A stretch of 64,000 nucleotides of DNA from Homalodisca vitripennis (taxonomy: Eukaryota; Arthropoda; Insecta; Hemiptera; Cicadellidae), in the NCBI RefSeq assembly GCF_021130785.1, contig NW_025777411.1:31695-95694 (forward strand), written 5' to 3'. A model generated the notes under the pieces. That model saw nothing but the letters and a program-made list of their open reading frames with translations, did no database searches and was not told the origin of the DNA. Made by a program: the position numbers and the translations under genes. Of this stretch, positions 1-9,240 are shown one piece after another. How positions within the stretch are numbered: the first letter of the stretch is position 1; each line of letters opens with the position of its first letter.

Positions 1-203
1 GTTACTGTCCGCTTTGAAGTAATGAAATTTTTACTGTACATAAAGTACAGTATACGAATCCTGTAACTTATATCCTACAGGACCATAAGGGAGAAGCTGA
101 AGGCGGATTTTACGAACAAGACTTAAGTAAGACACGATTGAGTGATACATATTTAATTGAACGAATCGTACGAAAGAAAGGTAACAAGGTATTAGTTCGC
201 TGA
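1..203 (+). pseudogene. Polinton integrase, C-terminal remnant
   Basis: The plus strand encodes the last part of a retroviral-type (rve) Polinton integrase, the enzyme that inserts the element. The frame leading to the TGA at 201-203 carries 'TYILQD', 'GGFYE' and 'VRKKGNKVLVR', matching the ends of the integrases at 12,443-13,318 and 49,330-50,411. Past the TGA the same frame still encodes a chromodomain-like 'LGFD..HDSW', so the stop replaces a Trp codon that is TGG in the 49-kb copy. A second TGA near position 15 also replaces a conserved Trp. The catalytic core lies outside the window. The ATPase follows in the same direction, as in the other elements. Broken remnant. Confidence 0.8.
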
Positions 204-234
204 TTAGGCTTCGATAAGTCACACGACAGTTGGG

Positions 235-615
235 TTGATAAGAGTGAACAACTGTGATGAAGTTTGTAAAACAAAAATTGAAGCTCACTATGCTATAAGG
301 TGTATAGTTTGTGAGCCTTCAATTAGCGGTAAGACAAACCTGATTTTGAACTTGATATTCTCACCTCAGGGACTGCATTTCGAAAATATTTATGTATTTT
401 CAAAATCTTTATACCAATCTAAGTATGAGTTTATGCGTTGTGTTTTAAAGAGAATACCTGAAACTGGATATTATACATATTCTGATAGTGAAGAAGTTCC
501 ACATCCAAGTGAAGTTAAACCGAACTCAATTATGGTTTTTGACGATGTTGCATATGTGGAAAACAAGCAAACATTAAAAACTATTTTTCAATGGGAAGAC
601 ATAATAGTGTTGTAA
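235..615 (+). pseudogene. Polinton packaging ATPase, N-terminal remnant
   Basis: N-terminal half of an FtsK/HerA-like genome-packaging ATPase. The P-loop reads 'CEPSISGKTNL' where the related copy at 12.3 kb has 'CGPSNCGKTNL', so the first Gly of the Walker A motif is replaced by Glu. The Walker B region is 'SIMVFDDVA'. The frame breaks just after Walker B, where the other copies continue 'GRHN', and similarity stops near 613. The C-terminal half is missing. It follows the integrase tail directly, the order seen in elements A and D. Non-functional. Confidence 0.8.
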
Positions 616-708
616 TGTAGCTTTAAACCATCAGGAGCTTCCCAATTCCGAGATTACATTGCACGACACGACGGAAAAAGACTTCGACCCACCGCAGGCT
701 CTAGGATT
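616..708. other. Short unassigned flank before element A
   Basis: No similarity to the ATPase or to the terminal repeat that starts at 709. If 709 is the true element end, the six bases AGGATT at 703-708 would be one half of a target-site duplication. The other half has not been found because the right end of element A is lost. Confidence 0.35.
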
Positions 709-996
709 AGTAAAAAAGTGTAGGTTCTGGGACAGAACCTTTGACCCCTGTTATCTCTCAGCGGGAGGTCCTTATCAGTGATAACCTTTGACATTTCCGC
801 ATATTTTAAGATAAGCACGTGCCAGATAACCTTGACCCCAATTAAAAAGCAATTGACCCCAATTAAATAACAATTAGATAAGTCTTATCTGACCCGCGAG
901 GTCGCTACTATTGTTTACGTTTCGTTATCGGCACGCGCCGGTTCGTATCGCGCATTCTTGACCTCTAGGTCATGGAAGTTGATATTATTGTTTACT
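709..996. repeat. Terminal repeat of element A (left end)
   Basis: This stretch is closely similar, in the same orientation, to 16,857-17,118. It begins AGTA and soon reads GGTTCTGGGACAG, resembling the start of the element B terminal repeat (AGTA...GGTTCTAGGACA). Polintons typically begin with AG. The repeat contains several GATAA/TTATC sites, a CACGTG E-box, the inverted repeat TTATCAGTGATAA and a duplicated TTGACCCCAATTAAA absent from the 17-kb copy. Both copies read inward from a left element end, which is why they are direct and not inverted. Confidence 0.65.
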
Positions 997-1359
997 TTCA
1001 GCCCACTTTGGCGGAGAAAAACATTAAAATGTCAGAAGAACAAAGAAAAGCTTACAATTTAAGAGTTTTGAGAAATAGGTATCAAATATTCTATGAGAGA
1101 CGTGAAGGTGAACGAATTCAGAGCTCTTTCGTTTCATCTTCGACTTGGACGTGGGGTGATTCAAAATATTACAAAGCACAGGTTTCACGTCCAACGGATA
1201 CAAACAACTGCGTACAAGACTCTCAAGTTTCAAGTAGCAGCTAGCTCTAAGGATGAAGATTTGAGACCGGTTACAACTTTTCATAAACTTATAATTGAGA
1301 GTAATAAAAAGATTGTGGAAGATTTACTAGTAAAAAAATTATTTTATAATTTTGTGTGA
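972..1359 (+). CDS. Hypothetical small protein, frame-broken
   Basis: An ATG at 972, immediately after the palindrome TGACCTCTAGGTCA, opens a reading frame that leads to 1,244. An overlapping second frame (1,093-1,359) looks more protein-like in its later part, so a frameshift near 1,090-1,110 is likely. The product is about 120 residues, basic, with no motif I recognise. Its position just inside the terminal repeat and ahead of the dUTPase promoter suggests an early accessory gene, but this is inference. Confidence 0.35.
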
Positions 1360-1672
1360 AAATATAAATGTAACTTTTAATAAGTTAATAATTTTTTTTA
1401 TTTTGTGTTAATGCCTTAATAAATTTAGAAGAGCAGAAATAATCAACAGTTCAGAAGATGATTGGTACAATTCATTCGTAAACTTCAAATGGAGAGAAAG
1501 AAAAAAGATTGTTGGGGATTTACTAGTAAAACAATTTTATGTGTATATATATATATGTTTAATATAAATATAACTTTTTACTGAGGTATTAATTTTATTT
1601 GTGTTAACGTCCCAATAAAGATAGAAGTGTGGAAAGATTCAACAGTTCAGAAGATGATTGGTACAATTCAAT
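1290..1672. repeat. Degenerate tandem duplication, about 190 bp unit
   Basis: Two copies of an AT-rich unit lie at about 1,290-1,475 and 1,490-1,672. Shared blocks include GATTTACTAGTAAAA, ATATAAATGTAACTTTTA/ATATAAATATAACTTTTT and, at the end, AACAGTTCAGAAGATGATTG. The second copy contains a short TA microsatellite. The first copy includes the 3' end of the hypothetical gene. Confidence 0.75.
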
Positions 1673-1674
1673 AT

Positions 1675-1960
1675 ACTAAGCTTTGATATCAATTGACCTG
1701 ACCTCTGATAAATGATTTATCTAACAACCAATTTAATTTTAAAGGAAGCGGTATTGTTTGATCCACCGCTAACAGTGATTATGCACCGAAACATGCTTGC
1801 GCAACTTCTGCTCTCCTGATAATATCACATTTTATTTGTCCTTTATTTACCCTTGTTTACTTAGATTTACGCTGAGAATAACAAAGCGCATAGTTCAGAT
1901 TGATACATTTTTAATTATTTGCAAACACGTAGTGACCTTTAACTGTAAACGTCAGTTCTG
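1675..1960. other. Non-coding, AT-rich, no feature seen
   Basis: No convincing reading frame, repeat or structured element was found between the tandem duplication and the TATA box at 1,967. Confidence 0.5.
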
Positions 1961-2048
1961 GATGGGTATATAGCGTTCTCCTCTTCAGAGAGTTAATCAA
2001 GTCCAAGTTTCTACTTCCAAACGTCTGCTTCTCACTTAAAAAGTAAGT
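1961..2048 (+). promoter_or_regulatory. Putative promoter, leader exon and splice donor for dUTPase/PolB genes
   Basis: A TATATAG box at 1,967-1,973 is followed by a short non-coding leader that ends AAAAA before a consensus splice donor GTAAGT at 2,043-2,048. The matching acceptor is the AG at 2,271-2,272 before the dUTPase. Joining the leader's last A to the exon's first bases TG places an ATG in the dUTPase frame, which otherwise has no ATG. Strong pyrimidine-tract acceptors also precede the next two genes (AG at 2,826-2,827 and 3,967-3,968). Splicing is inferred from signals only. Confidence 0.55.
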
Positions 2049-2071
2049 AGTAATCTTTCACTTTATAGTCA

Positions 2072-2123
2072 GTGTGATAGAAAATGGAAACCTTGCGGTG
2101 TTAACACAAGTTTTCTATTGCAC
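2072..2123 (+). promoter_or_regulatory. Hairpin 1 of a covarying pair
   Basis: A 13-bp stem (2,072-2,084 with 2,111-2,123, two G-U type pairs) closes a 26-nt loop that contains GGAAACCTTGCGGTGTTAAC. The loop can form a smaller ACC-TTGC-GGT hairpin. Hairpin 2, about 90 bases downstream, has the same loop but a different stem sequence. It lies inside the predicted 5' intron of the dUTPase gene. Confidence 0.6.
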
Positions 2124-2160
2124 TTTAAAGAATTACAAGTCTGTAAATACTTAGTGCTGT

Positions 2161-2208
2161 TGAGCAGAGAACGGAAACCTTGCGGTGTTAACGTAAGTTC
2201 TCTGTTTA
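2161..2208 (+). promoter_or_regulatory. Hairpin 2 of a covarying pair
   Basis: A stem of about 12 bp (2,161-2,172 with 2,197-2,208; the core CAGAGAAC pairs with GTTCTCTG) closes a loop with the same 20-base core as hairpin 1. The stems differ at most positions, yet both pair. The 3' side contains CGTAAGT, which resembles a splice donor, so the fold could hide or expose an alternative donor. Confidence 0.6.
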
Positions 2209-2271
2209 GCTAGACATACATAATTTATTATCATAAACAGCTTTAATTAATGTAAAACTTATTATTTTTTA

Positions 2272-2714
2272 GTGTCGAAGTCTCAACTAGGGTTCGTGCG
2301 TCTAACTGAAAACGCTTTTCCTCCACATAGAAGCTCACCTTCAGCTGCTGGTTTTGATTTATGTAGTGCCTATGATTATGTAGTACAGAAATTTGGTAGA
2401 CAATTAATTAAGACAGATATAGCAATTAAACTACCTGAAAACTGTTATGGTAGAATAGCACCTAGATCCGGTTTGGCTCTACATCATTTCATTGATGTTG
2501 GAGCAGGTGTAGTTGACAGGGACTATACAGTACAGGGAATGTAGGTGTTGTACTATTTAACCATTCAAATCAAGACTTTGTTATTCAAATAGGAGACAGG
2601 ATAGCACAACTAATTTGTGAATTAATACTGTATCCTGAGTTATGTGAGCTTTCTGACGTGGGAGAGACCGTGAGAGGGTCACATGGGTTTGGGTCTAGTG
2701 GTGTACAGTATTAA
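2272..2714 (+). CDS. dut: dUTPase (trimeric family), one frame break
   Basis: dUTP diphosphatase, which hydrolyses dUTP to dUMP and PPi and keeps uracil out of replicating DNA. All five motifs of the trimeric family are visible in order: motif 1 '[11 protein letters not shown]', motif 2 'PRSGLA', motif 3 'GVVDRDY...[10 protein letters not shown]', motif 4 'GDRIAQLI' and the C-terminal motif 5 '[10 protein letters not shown]'. The frame breaks near 2,537 inside motif 3, where about three extra residues are also present, so the copy is damaged or misassembled there. There is no internal ATG at the start; the upstream splice acceptor (AG at 2,271-2,272) would supply one by splicing. A nucleotide-pool gene next to PolB fits a replication role. 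Confidence 0.85.
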
Positions 2715-2830
2715 AATAATTATAAACTTTTAACATTTATTTAAGTTAAAATAAAATATTGTATATTTGTTAACTTTTGCAAGCGTTTAACAGGTTAACT
2801 AATTCTCTTTTTTTTCTTTTAATGCAGAAA

Positions 2831-3835
2831 ATGGAGCAAGCCCATCATGTCGTGGAAACCGTGGATTCTGACAATGAATCCATGAGATCTGATGCCGTGG
2901 TTGACCAACTAAAGAAAAGCACTTCTTCTTCAAAAGTAGAGGGTGCGTTGATCAGTTTGATAGTTTTAATTCAAAATTTGTATACGATTGGGTTAAATTC
3001 TTTGGATATGTGGGAGAAGGCAATCAACGGACTAAAAAAATGCAAAACTTTGAAAAACAACTTTGACGCTATGGCCCTAGTGTTTGACTTAACACGACTT
3101 ATGAACGTTTTTTATTCCAATGTACATATTAACCCAGTAGATCTTAGTCAAGAAAAGGCCCCGTTGCTCACTGCAGAAGTTAAAACATACGATGAAGTAA
3201 TGTCTATTTTTAAACCAATTATTAGTAAAAAACTGTTGAAAGGGAAAAAATACACACGTGAAATAGTTAATGCTGTAATTCAATGTTTAAATTATATTCT
3301 TTCGGGGTCATCTAAAAATGAAGAAGAAGAAAAGAAGAGTAGCAAGAGAGGTATATCAAAACAGTTAAAACAAAAATCTGTCAACAAACTTAAGAAATCT
3401 CGATCAACCTCAACCTCCTCATCTTCTTCTTCATCTTCTTCTAGTTCATCGTCTTCGCCAGACTCATCTTCTTGCAGTGAAGACACGGAATCTGAATCAG
3501 ACTTTGATAGTCTTTTTAGAAGTAGGAAAGGGAAGGGACCAATAGTCTTAAGTCAACAATTTCAATGTTTAAAAAATAAGAAAAGATTAAGGTTTATTTC
3601 TCCAGGAGAGCAGGGTACGCATTTAATAAAAATTGAAATTACTAAAACAAAAGACCTAAAGTATTGCAGTTCAAGTAGCATGTATTGGCAGATGGTATCA
3701 AAAAAAGGCTTGTTTTTGATTGATTCCACTAAAGGTGACGAAAAGGAAGCTCTCAAAAATCTGTCTTCTACTTTAACTATTTTTGGTAAGAAGGTTAAAA
3801 ACATTGAAAATACAAAATTAACGGTGATTGATTAG
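2831..3835 (+). CDS. Unknown serine-rich acidic protein
   Basis: Uninterrupted frame of about 334 residues from the ATG at 2,831; an ATG at 2,822 is in frame but lies upstream of the likely acceptor AG at 2,826-2,827, preceded by a pyrimidine tract. The N-terminal ~190 residues look mostly helical, followed by a Lys-rich stretch, then a poly-Ser run and an acidic Ser/Asp/Glu patch around residues 200-240, then a mixed C-terminal domain. Such Ser/acidic patches occur in nuclear viral regulators and phosphoproteins, but I recognise no family. Its place between dUTPase and PolB suggests a replication or regulatory partner. It is the only intact long frame in element A. Confidence 0.7.
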   Translation: MEQAHHVVETVDSDNESMRSDAVVDQLKKSTSSSKVEGALISLIVLIQNLYTIGLNSLDMWEKAINGLKKCKTLKNNFDAMALVFDLTRLMNVFYSNVHINPVDLSQEKAPLLTAEVKTYDEVMSIFKPIISKKLLKGKKYTREIVNAVIQCLNYILSGSSKNEEEEKKSSKRGISKQLKQKSVNKLKKSRSTSTSSSSSSSSSSSSSSPDSSSCSEDTESESDFDSLFRSRKGKGPIVLSQQFQCLKNKKRLRFISPGEQGTHLIKIEITKTKDLKYCSSSSMYWQMVSKKGLFLIDSTKGDEKEALKNLSSTLTIFGKKVKNIENTKLTVID

Positions 3836-3943
3836 AAAGTAAAGAAGTAAACATATTATGTAAATAGGGTTAGTTAAGTGATATTTCTTTCTTCTATCTT
3901 AACCACTTTTTAGAAAAAGTAAGGAAAAACATAAATAATAATA

Positions 3944-3968
3944 TTAAATTTTTTTTTTTTTTTTTCAG
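3944..3968 (+). promoter_or_regulatory. Poly-T tract and splice acceptor before PolB
   Basis: A run of about 20 T residues ends in CAG (AG at 3,967-3,968), 24 bases before the PolB ATG at 3,993. This is a textbook 3' splice site. The preceding two genes have the same arrangement, suggesting spliced messages from a shared leader. Confidence 0.55.
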
Positions 3969-3992
3969 ATTAGTTTACATTCAAATTTCACA

Positions 3993-6900
3993 ATGGCTAA
4001 GAGATCACACTCCAGTTTAGCCGGTGATGAACAGGCTATGGAAGTTGATGCTCTACCTACAAGATTGACTAAGCGGAGACGTCTTGAAGTTGTTACTCGT
4101 GTTGATGAGTTTATCGAGATAAAAACTGCTTTCAAGGGAATACTTAAAACTTTTTTCCTTAAAAACAGTGATTTGAATTTATTAAATATTTGTGATTTTC
4201 TCCAAAAACATGAGGATAAACTCGAACGTTTAATTAACAGGGTCATAGCTGAAAGTGATGCGATTAAGTTTAATACTGTGCTTGAGTGTACTTATGTAAA
4301 ACCTCTTAGCCAAGAGGTAACACCTCGCGCATTCAAAACCAGAAACAAGAAGGTTTTGGAAGAAACTTCCATTTCCAGAGTTGTACAAAAAATGTTTAGA
4401 AAAATTTGTAGAGAAGAGAGTGAACAGTTAAGCAAAGGGAGTGGGTGGACTCTTCTACATATTGATGGTATTTTAGTACGATTCAGCAGGTACAAACCGC
4501 TTAGAGGTAGTACTTTCATACCTTTACCATCAGCAATAGCGCTTACAAAAACCGTAATCAATCCAATGAACTTACATGATAACGAGTGCTTTAAGTGGGC
4601 AATTTTATGTCATTATGTTAAAGGTGTGCACAGGGAGCGCGTAAACAACAGATACTTTGATCTGCAAAATAAATTTAATTATAACGGTATTCAGTTTCCA
4701 ACACCTCTAAATCAAGTCAGTAAATTTGAAAAAAACAATCCAACTGTTAGTATAAACGTATATGGACTTAACAAGAATAATGAGGTGTACCCTCTGAAAG
4801 TGGTTAAGACTGAGTAGAAAGATCACATAGATTTGTTGTTATTTTCTAACAATGTAGGAGTAAGCCACTATTGTTGTATTAATAATTTTTCTAGATTAGT
4901 ACAAATGACAAAACATAAAGTAAAGGCAGCTTTTTGTAAAAGTTGTTTAAAACATTTTCAAGGCTTACGTGCTAAAAGAAACTGTTAAAAAACATAGAAA
5001 AGACTGTGTTCCTAACAAACCCGTAAAGGTTGTTATGCCTCATCTTACAGATGATAAGGATGATCCTACTTATTTATCTTTTAATAACTTTCATTTTAAG
5101 TATAAAGTACCTATAATGTGTTATTGTGATTTTGAGTCTATTCTAAAAAAACCTAGCTCTGAAGAATGTAACAAGCAATCTCAACATGTAACAGTAAAAG
5201 AAATACATGAACCAATGAGCTTCTGTGTATATTTTGCTATCAAAGAAGCTCTGAAGAATGTAACAAGCAATCTCAACATGTAACAGTAAAAGAAATACAT
5301 GAACCAATGAGCTTCTGTGCATATTTTGCTATCAACGAAAATATATTACCACTAGAAATTGTAAACAGTTTGCCTAATGAGCCCTATCTCTATCGAGGTC
5401 CCAATGCTGGTTTAAAATTTGTAGAGTACATGAAATCTATAGCAAATCTGATTGGTGATTTGTTAAATGTAAACGTACCCATGTTACCTCTTACCAGGGA
5501 AGAAAGTGATAGATTTAAGTCAGCCACCCACTGTGAATGTTGTAACACAGAATTTAGAGAGGCTTTTAATGCTCCTTGTAGAGACCATTGTCACTTAACT
5601 GGTAAATTCAGAGCAGTGTTATGTGGTTCTTGTAATTTAAAAAGACGAGATCAAAAATCTCTTCCCGTTATAATTCACGGCAGTTCTAATTATGATACCC
5701 ATTTTATTATTAAACATTTAGGACTTGATCAAAATAAAGTTGATGTCGTTCCTAACACCAAAGAGAAATACATTTCTTATGTAAAACACACATATAGCGG
5801 TATTAAATTAAGGTTCACAGATAGCTTTAGGTTTATGGCAAGTAGTCTAAGTTCTTTGGTTAAAAATTTGAAAATGATCAATTTATTCACACAAAAAGAT
5901 TTTTTAGTGATGAAGACTTGTGTCTTGTAACAAGAAAAGGAGTGTATCCATATGAGTTTACCGATAGTTGGGAGAAACTTGATGTAACTCAACTCCCTGC
6001 TAAAGAGCAATTTTATAATAGTATGGGTTTAAGCGAAATATCGGACACGGACTATGAACATGCTGAAAAAGTATGGAATACATTTAACTGTGAAACCCTC
6101 GGTGATTATAGCGATCTGTATCTGAAAACCGATGTGTTGTTACTCTGTGATGTATTTGAAAACTTTAGATTAGTTTGTCTAAATAATTATGAATTAGATC
6201 CAGCACATTATTTTACCTTACCTAGTCTTACCTTTGATGCTATGCTAAAGTATACTAAAGTTGAACTTGAGCTGATTCATAATTATGATATGTATATGTT
6301 TATCGAAAAGGGAATAAGAGGAGGAATTACCCAATGTGTTAAACGCTATGCAAAAGGTAACAATATTTATTTAGGATAATCTTTTGATCCTGGTAAAGAC
6401 GTTAGTTTTCTTACTTACATTGATGCAAATAATTTGTATGGTTTCTCAATGTCTAAACCAATACCGAAAGAAAACTTTAGATGGTTAAAAAAGGGAGCGA
6501 TAAAACATTTTGATGTTATGACAAAGCCTGATGAAGGAGAAAATGGTTACATTCTAGAGTGTGATCTATCTTATCCACAACATCTTCATGAGGAACATAA
6601 TGATTTACCTTCACTCCCTGAAAACAAACGTTCTCCAGGATCAAAACAGATCAAGCTGTTAACAACATTAACGGATAAAAAAAAATATGTTTGTCATTAT
6701 TTAAACTTAAAACAAGCTTTGCAAAACGGTCTTGTGTTGAAAAAGATTCATAGAATTCTAAAGTTTTCCCAGAGTTGTTGGTTAAAACCTTACATAGATT
6801 TTAATACTAAAAAACGAAAAGAATCAAAAAACGATTTTGAAAAAGAATTTTACAAATTACTAAAAAATGCAATGTTTGGAAAAACAATTGAAAACATTAG

Positions 6901-7664
6901 GAAAAGAATTGATTTAGAACTAGTTACTAATAGCAAAAGAGTAGATAAGCTAGTTTCAAAGCCTAATTTTAAGAATAGAATAATATATGGTGATAATATT
7001 GCAGCTATTGAGCTATCCAAAGATAAGATTTGTTTTAACAAACCAATTTATGTAGGATTCACTGTCTTGGAGTTGTCCAAACTTCACATGTATAACTTTC
7101 ACTACAACATTGTAAAACCTTTTTATGGTAACAAACAAATCAACATTTTATATCTTGATACAGATTCTTTTTTTTATGAAGTATTTACCGAGGACTTGTA
7201 TGTAGACTTTGAGAATCCTATTCTAAAGCAACACCTTGACTTATCTAACTATCCCTTTGATCATAAGTGTTTTTGATGCATCTAACAAAAAAGCATTAGG
7301 TAAATTTAAAGACGAATGTACAGGGATTCCAATTGTAGAGTTTGTAGGTTTACGACCTAAACTTTATACCTACCGCACAACAAATGATTATTTACAGGAA
7401 TCCAATAAACTAAGATTGAAAAAAGCTAAAGGAATTTCAAAGGCTGTCGTGGATAAAACTATAGTTTTTCAAAACTATTTAGATTGTTTGTTTAATAATG
7501 AAAATATGAGAAGAGATGTAAGAACTTTTCAATCAAAGAAGCACAATGTAAAAACTGTAGTAATTAACAAATTAGCTTTAAGTAATAAGGATGATAAGAG
7601 ATATGTTTGTCCAAACAACATCAACACCCTGGCATATGTACATTATAGCTTAGTAAGTTCTTGA
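3993..7664 (+). pseudogene. Polinton protein-primed DNA polymerase B (element A), broken
   Basis: Family B, protein-primed type polymerase. The N-terminal domain has 'GSGWTLLHIDGILVRF'; next come the exonuclease motif 'YCDFESIL', a zinc/HNH-like block 'RDHCHLTGKFRAVLC', 'YSDLYLKTDVLLL', polymerase motif A 'DANNLYGFSM', motif B 'KNAMFGKTIEN' and motif C 'YLDTDSFF', ending 'HYSLVSS'. The order and length fit Polinton PolB at about 1,200 residues. Breaks: stop at 4,815, frame loss near 4,970, a 92-bp tandem duplication at 5,157-5,340, frame loss near 5,890, stop at 6,378 and frame loss near 7,274. Motifs survive but the gene cannot make a full enzyme as written. The start ATG follows a strong splice acceptor. 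Confidence 0.92.
5157..5340. repeat. 92-bp tandem duplication inside PolB A
   Basis: The block starting CTCTGAAGAATGTAACAAGC at 5,157 is repeated from 5,249 with only a few changes (for example TGTGTAT versus TGTGCAT). The 92-bp period is not a multiple of three, so the second copy is out of frame. Confidence 0.9.
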
Positions 7665-7953
7665 CTTGGTTGTTTCCATTTCTGTTTGTTATTTCGAGAA
7701 TAAAAACTTTCACTCAAAACTTTGTTTTATTTCCTAACCTCTACTTTCTAACTTTTTCATACTTAACACACCCTAGTATATTTCATTCAAGGGGATTTAG
7801 AGCAGTTAAAAATATTCTAATAATAATACAGGAAAGAAGAAATAAAGTCAAACAGAATAACATATTTTTCTTTATTGATCAATTCAGAAAACTACAGAAT
7901 TTTTTTAACAATACCAGACAATGGTAAATATTGAATTAATGCATCATGAATGA
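7665..7953. other. Convergent 3' intergenic region of element A
   Basis: The plus-strand PolB and the minus-strand capsid gene end toward each other here. AATAAA near 7,698 could serve PolB, and TTTATT near 7,872 (AATAAA on the other strand) could serve the capsid transcript. No gene seen; an open frame of 88 codons on the plus strand has no recognisable features. Confidence 0.5.
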
Positions 7954-8718
7954 TCAAACAATAAGCTGCTGTATTAGCAGGTGTATTCCAGCAGAAGTTT
8001 GAATTTCCAGTCGTATATCCAGTGATCCGGACTTTAACGTTTGCACTTGCTTAGAACAGTCAATAACAAATAAAGGAGTTTTAGCTAAATATGTTGTTTT
8101 ATCAAGACAAGGTTGGTCATCACATCCTGAATAATAAGAAGATTGCAATCTTGTATACAAGTCATACATTAATGATTTGTTGCTGTTCAAGTTATCATAT
8201 GGATAGTACTTGCTGTTGAGGTACAGTTTCACATTTTCTAGATGACAAAAATCGAAATGAGATGCATTTTTAGCAGCACTATCTTTACGATTTGTTTGAA
8301 AACCTACAAACATAGCGTGGCTTTTCCATAACTGAACTAGTTTTAACTGTCCATGTTTAAAACTGCGAGGCTGGTAAAGATGGATATTCGTTTAATTGCC
8401 ATCTTCTAAAAGGAATACAAATGGGTTGATCTTTATCTACAACTTTTAAAAGAGATAATTTTATACCGTCTTCAAGTTGTACGTAAGGTACTTTCCAAAT
8501 AACTCTTGTCAAATTTATTTTAAAATCATGTAAAGCAGCTCCACTCAGAATGATGGCATTCTTATCACTTGATGCCCTCAAAAGTACCAATTCCTGTTTA
8601 ACACTTAATAAAATATGATTATAATCTTCTACAAATCCAAGAAGCAATTTAAGTGGTACACAAAAAGAAAAGTTAGTTTTATCACTTAAATTTTCTACTG
8701 AAGTAATTTTCTAACCAG
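7954..8718 (-). pseudogene. Major capsid protein (element A), N-terminally deleted
   Basis: C-terminal two thirds of the Polinton double-jelly-roll major capsid protein. Recognisable blocks are 'VPLKLLLGFVEDYN', 'RRWQLNEYPSLPASQF', 'GFQTNRKD', 'LYLNSKYYPYDN' and 'FVIDCSKQ'. The copy at 43.3-44.6 kb has the same blocks plus the N-terminal region, which is absent here. Frame breaks occur near 8,330 and 8,645. The sequence jumps from capsid to penton coding near 8,718, where element D has about 1.1 kb more, so a deletion removed the penton's C-terminal part and the capsid's N-terminal part. Confidence 0.85.
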
Positions 8719-8840
8719 TAATTTGAATTGTAAGTCATTCAATCTAAAAAACCCATTTCTCAGTCATTAGATCTTGATAAATCTAAAGGAGGAAATAACG
8801 TACACTTGGGATCAGACGATCTTCCTGTAACACAAATCAT
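8719..8840 (-). pseudogene. Penton-like minor capsid protein, N-terminal remnant (element A)
   Basis: Starts at an ATG (8,840) that overlaps the protease stop codon as ATGA. Encodes 'CTLFPPLDLSRS', shared with the start of the penton gene in element D (near 45,430), then ends at the deletion junction near 8,718. An in-frame stop lies near its end. The ATGA overlap suggests the protease and penton are translated from one message. Confidence 0.7.
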
Positions 8841-9240
8841 TTCTTCACGAACAAAAAGTCTAAACACAAATGACCGCAGTTAAAAGTATTTTCCTTCTGC
8901 CTCGGAAAGTAATTGTATTTGATTGTAACGTGATGGGGTCCACTGTTAAAATAATTCTCTAACTCGGTCGGTGGTCTTAAATTACCAAAACTGCCAAAGT
9001 ATTGTACGTTATATCCACGTTTGACATAACATACCCAATGTGTACCTTTTCCATTTATACTATCTAAATTAACAACTGCAGATTCATTCTCATTAATTTT
9101 AAGTGGTAACAGATCTCTCATAAATACCCCTCTAAAGTATGGTAACTTTAGAAGGTTGGCACATTTTAGAATGTCAAACTGTGATAGTGGTTTATTTGGA
9201 AGCTCATCTATTATTTTTGATGAGTATTTTTTTAAATCCT
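8837..9240 (-). pseudogene. Adenain-like cysteine protease (element A)
   Basis: Protease of the adenovirus endopeptidase/Ulp1 type, expected to mature capsid proteins. The catalytic His is in 'THWVCY' and the nucleophile region is 'NCGHLCLDFL'. The acid residue position, Asp in 'YFDSFG' of elements B and D, is Gly here ('YFGSFG', codon at 8,993-8,995), which would cripple the enzyme. The first methionine of the open part (9,121) lies inside the conserved 'FRGVFMRD', so the real N-terminus is upstream, linked through an A-run near 9,220 to the PLA2/basic protein. Confidence 0.85.

Noticed and set aside
3292..3486. Acidic Glu/Asp-rich frame on the minus strand.
   Set aside because: It is the antisense of the poly-Ser tract in the Ser-rich protein gene.
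7661..7927. An 88-codon plus-strand frame after PolB A.
   Set aside because: Begins at the PolB stop in AT-rich spacer with no motif; convergent intergenic DNA is more likely.
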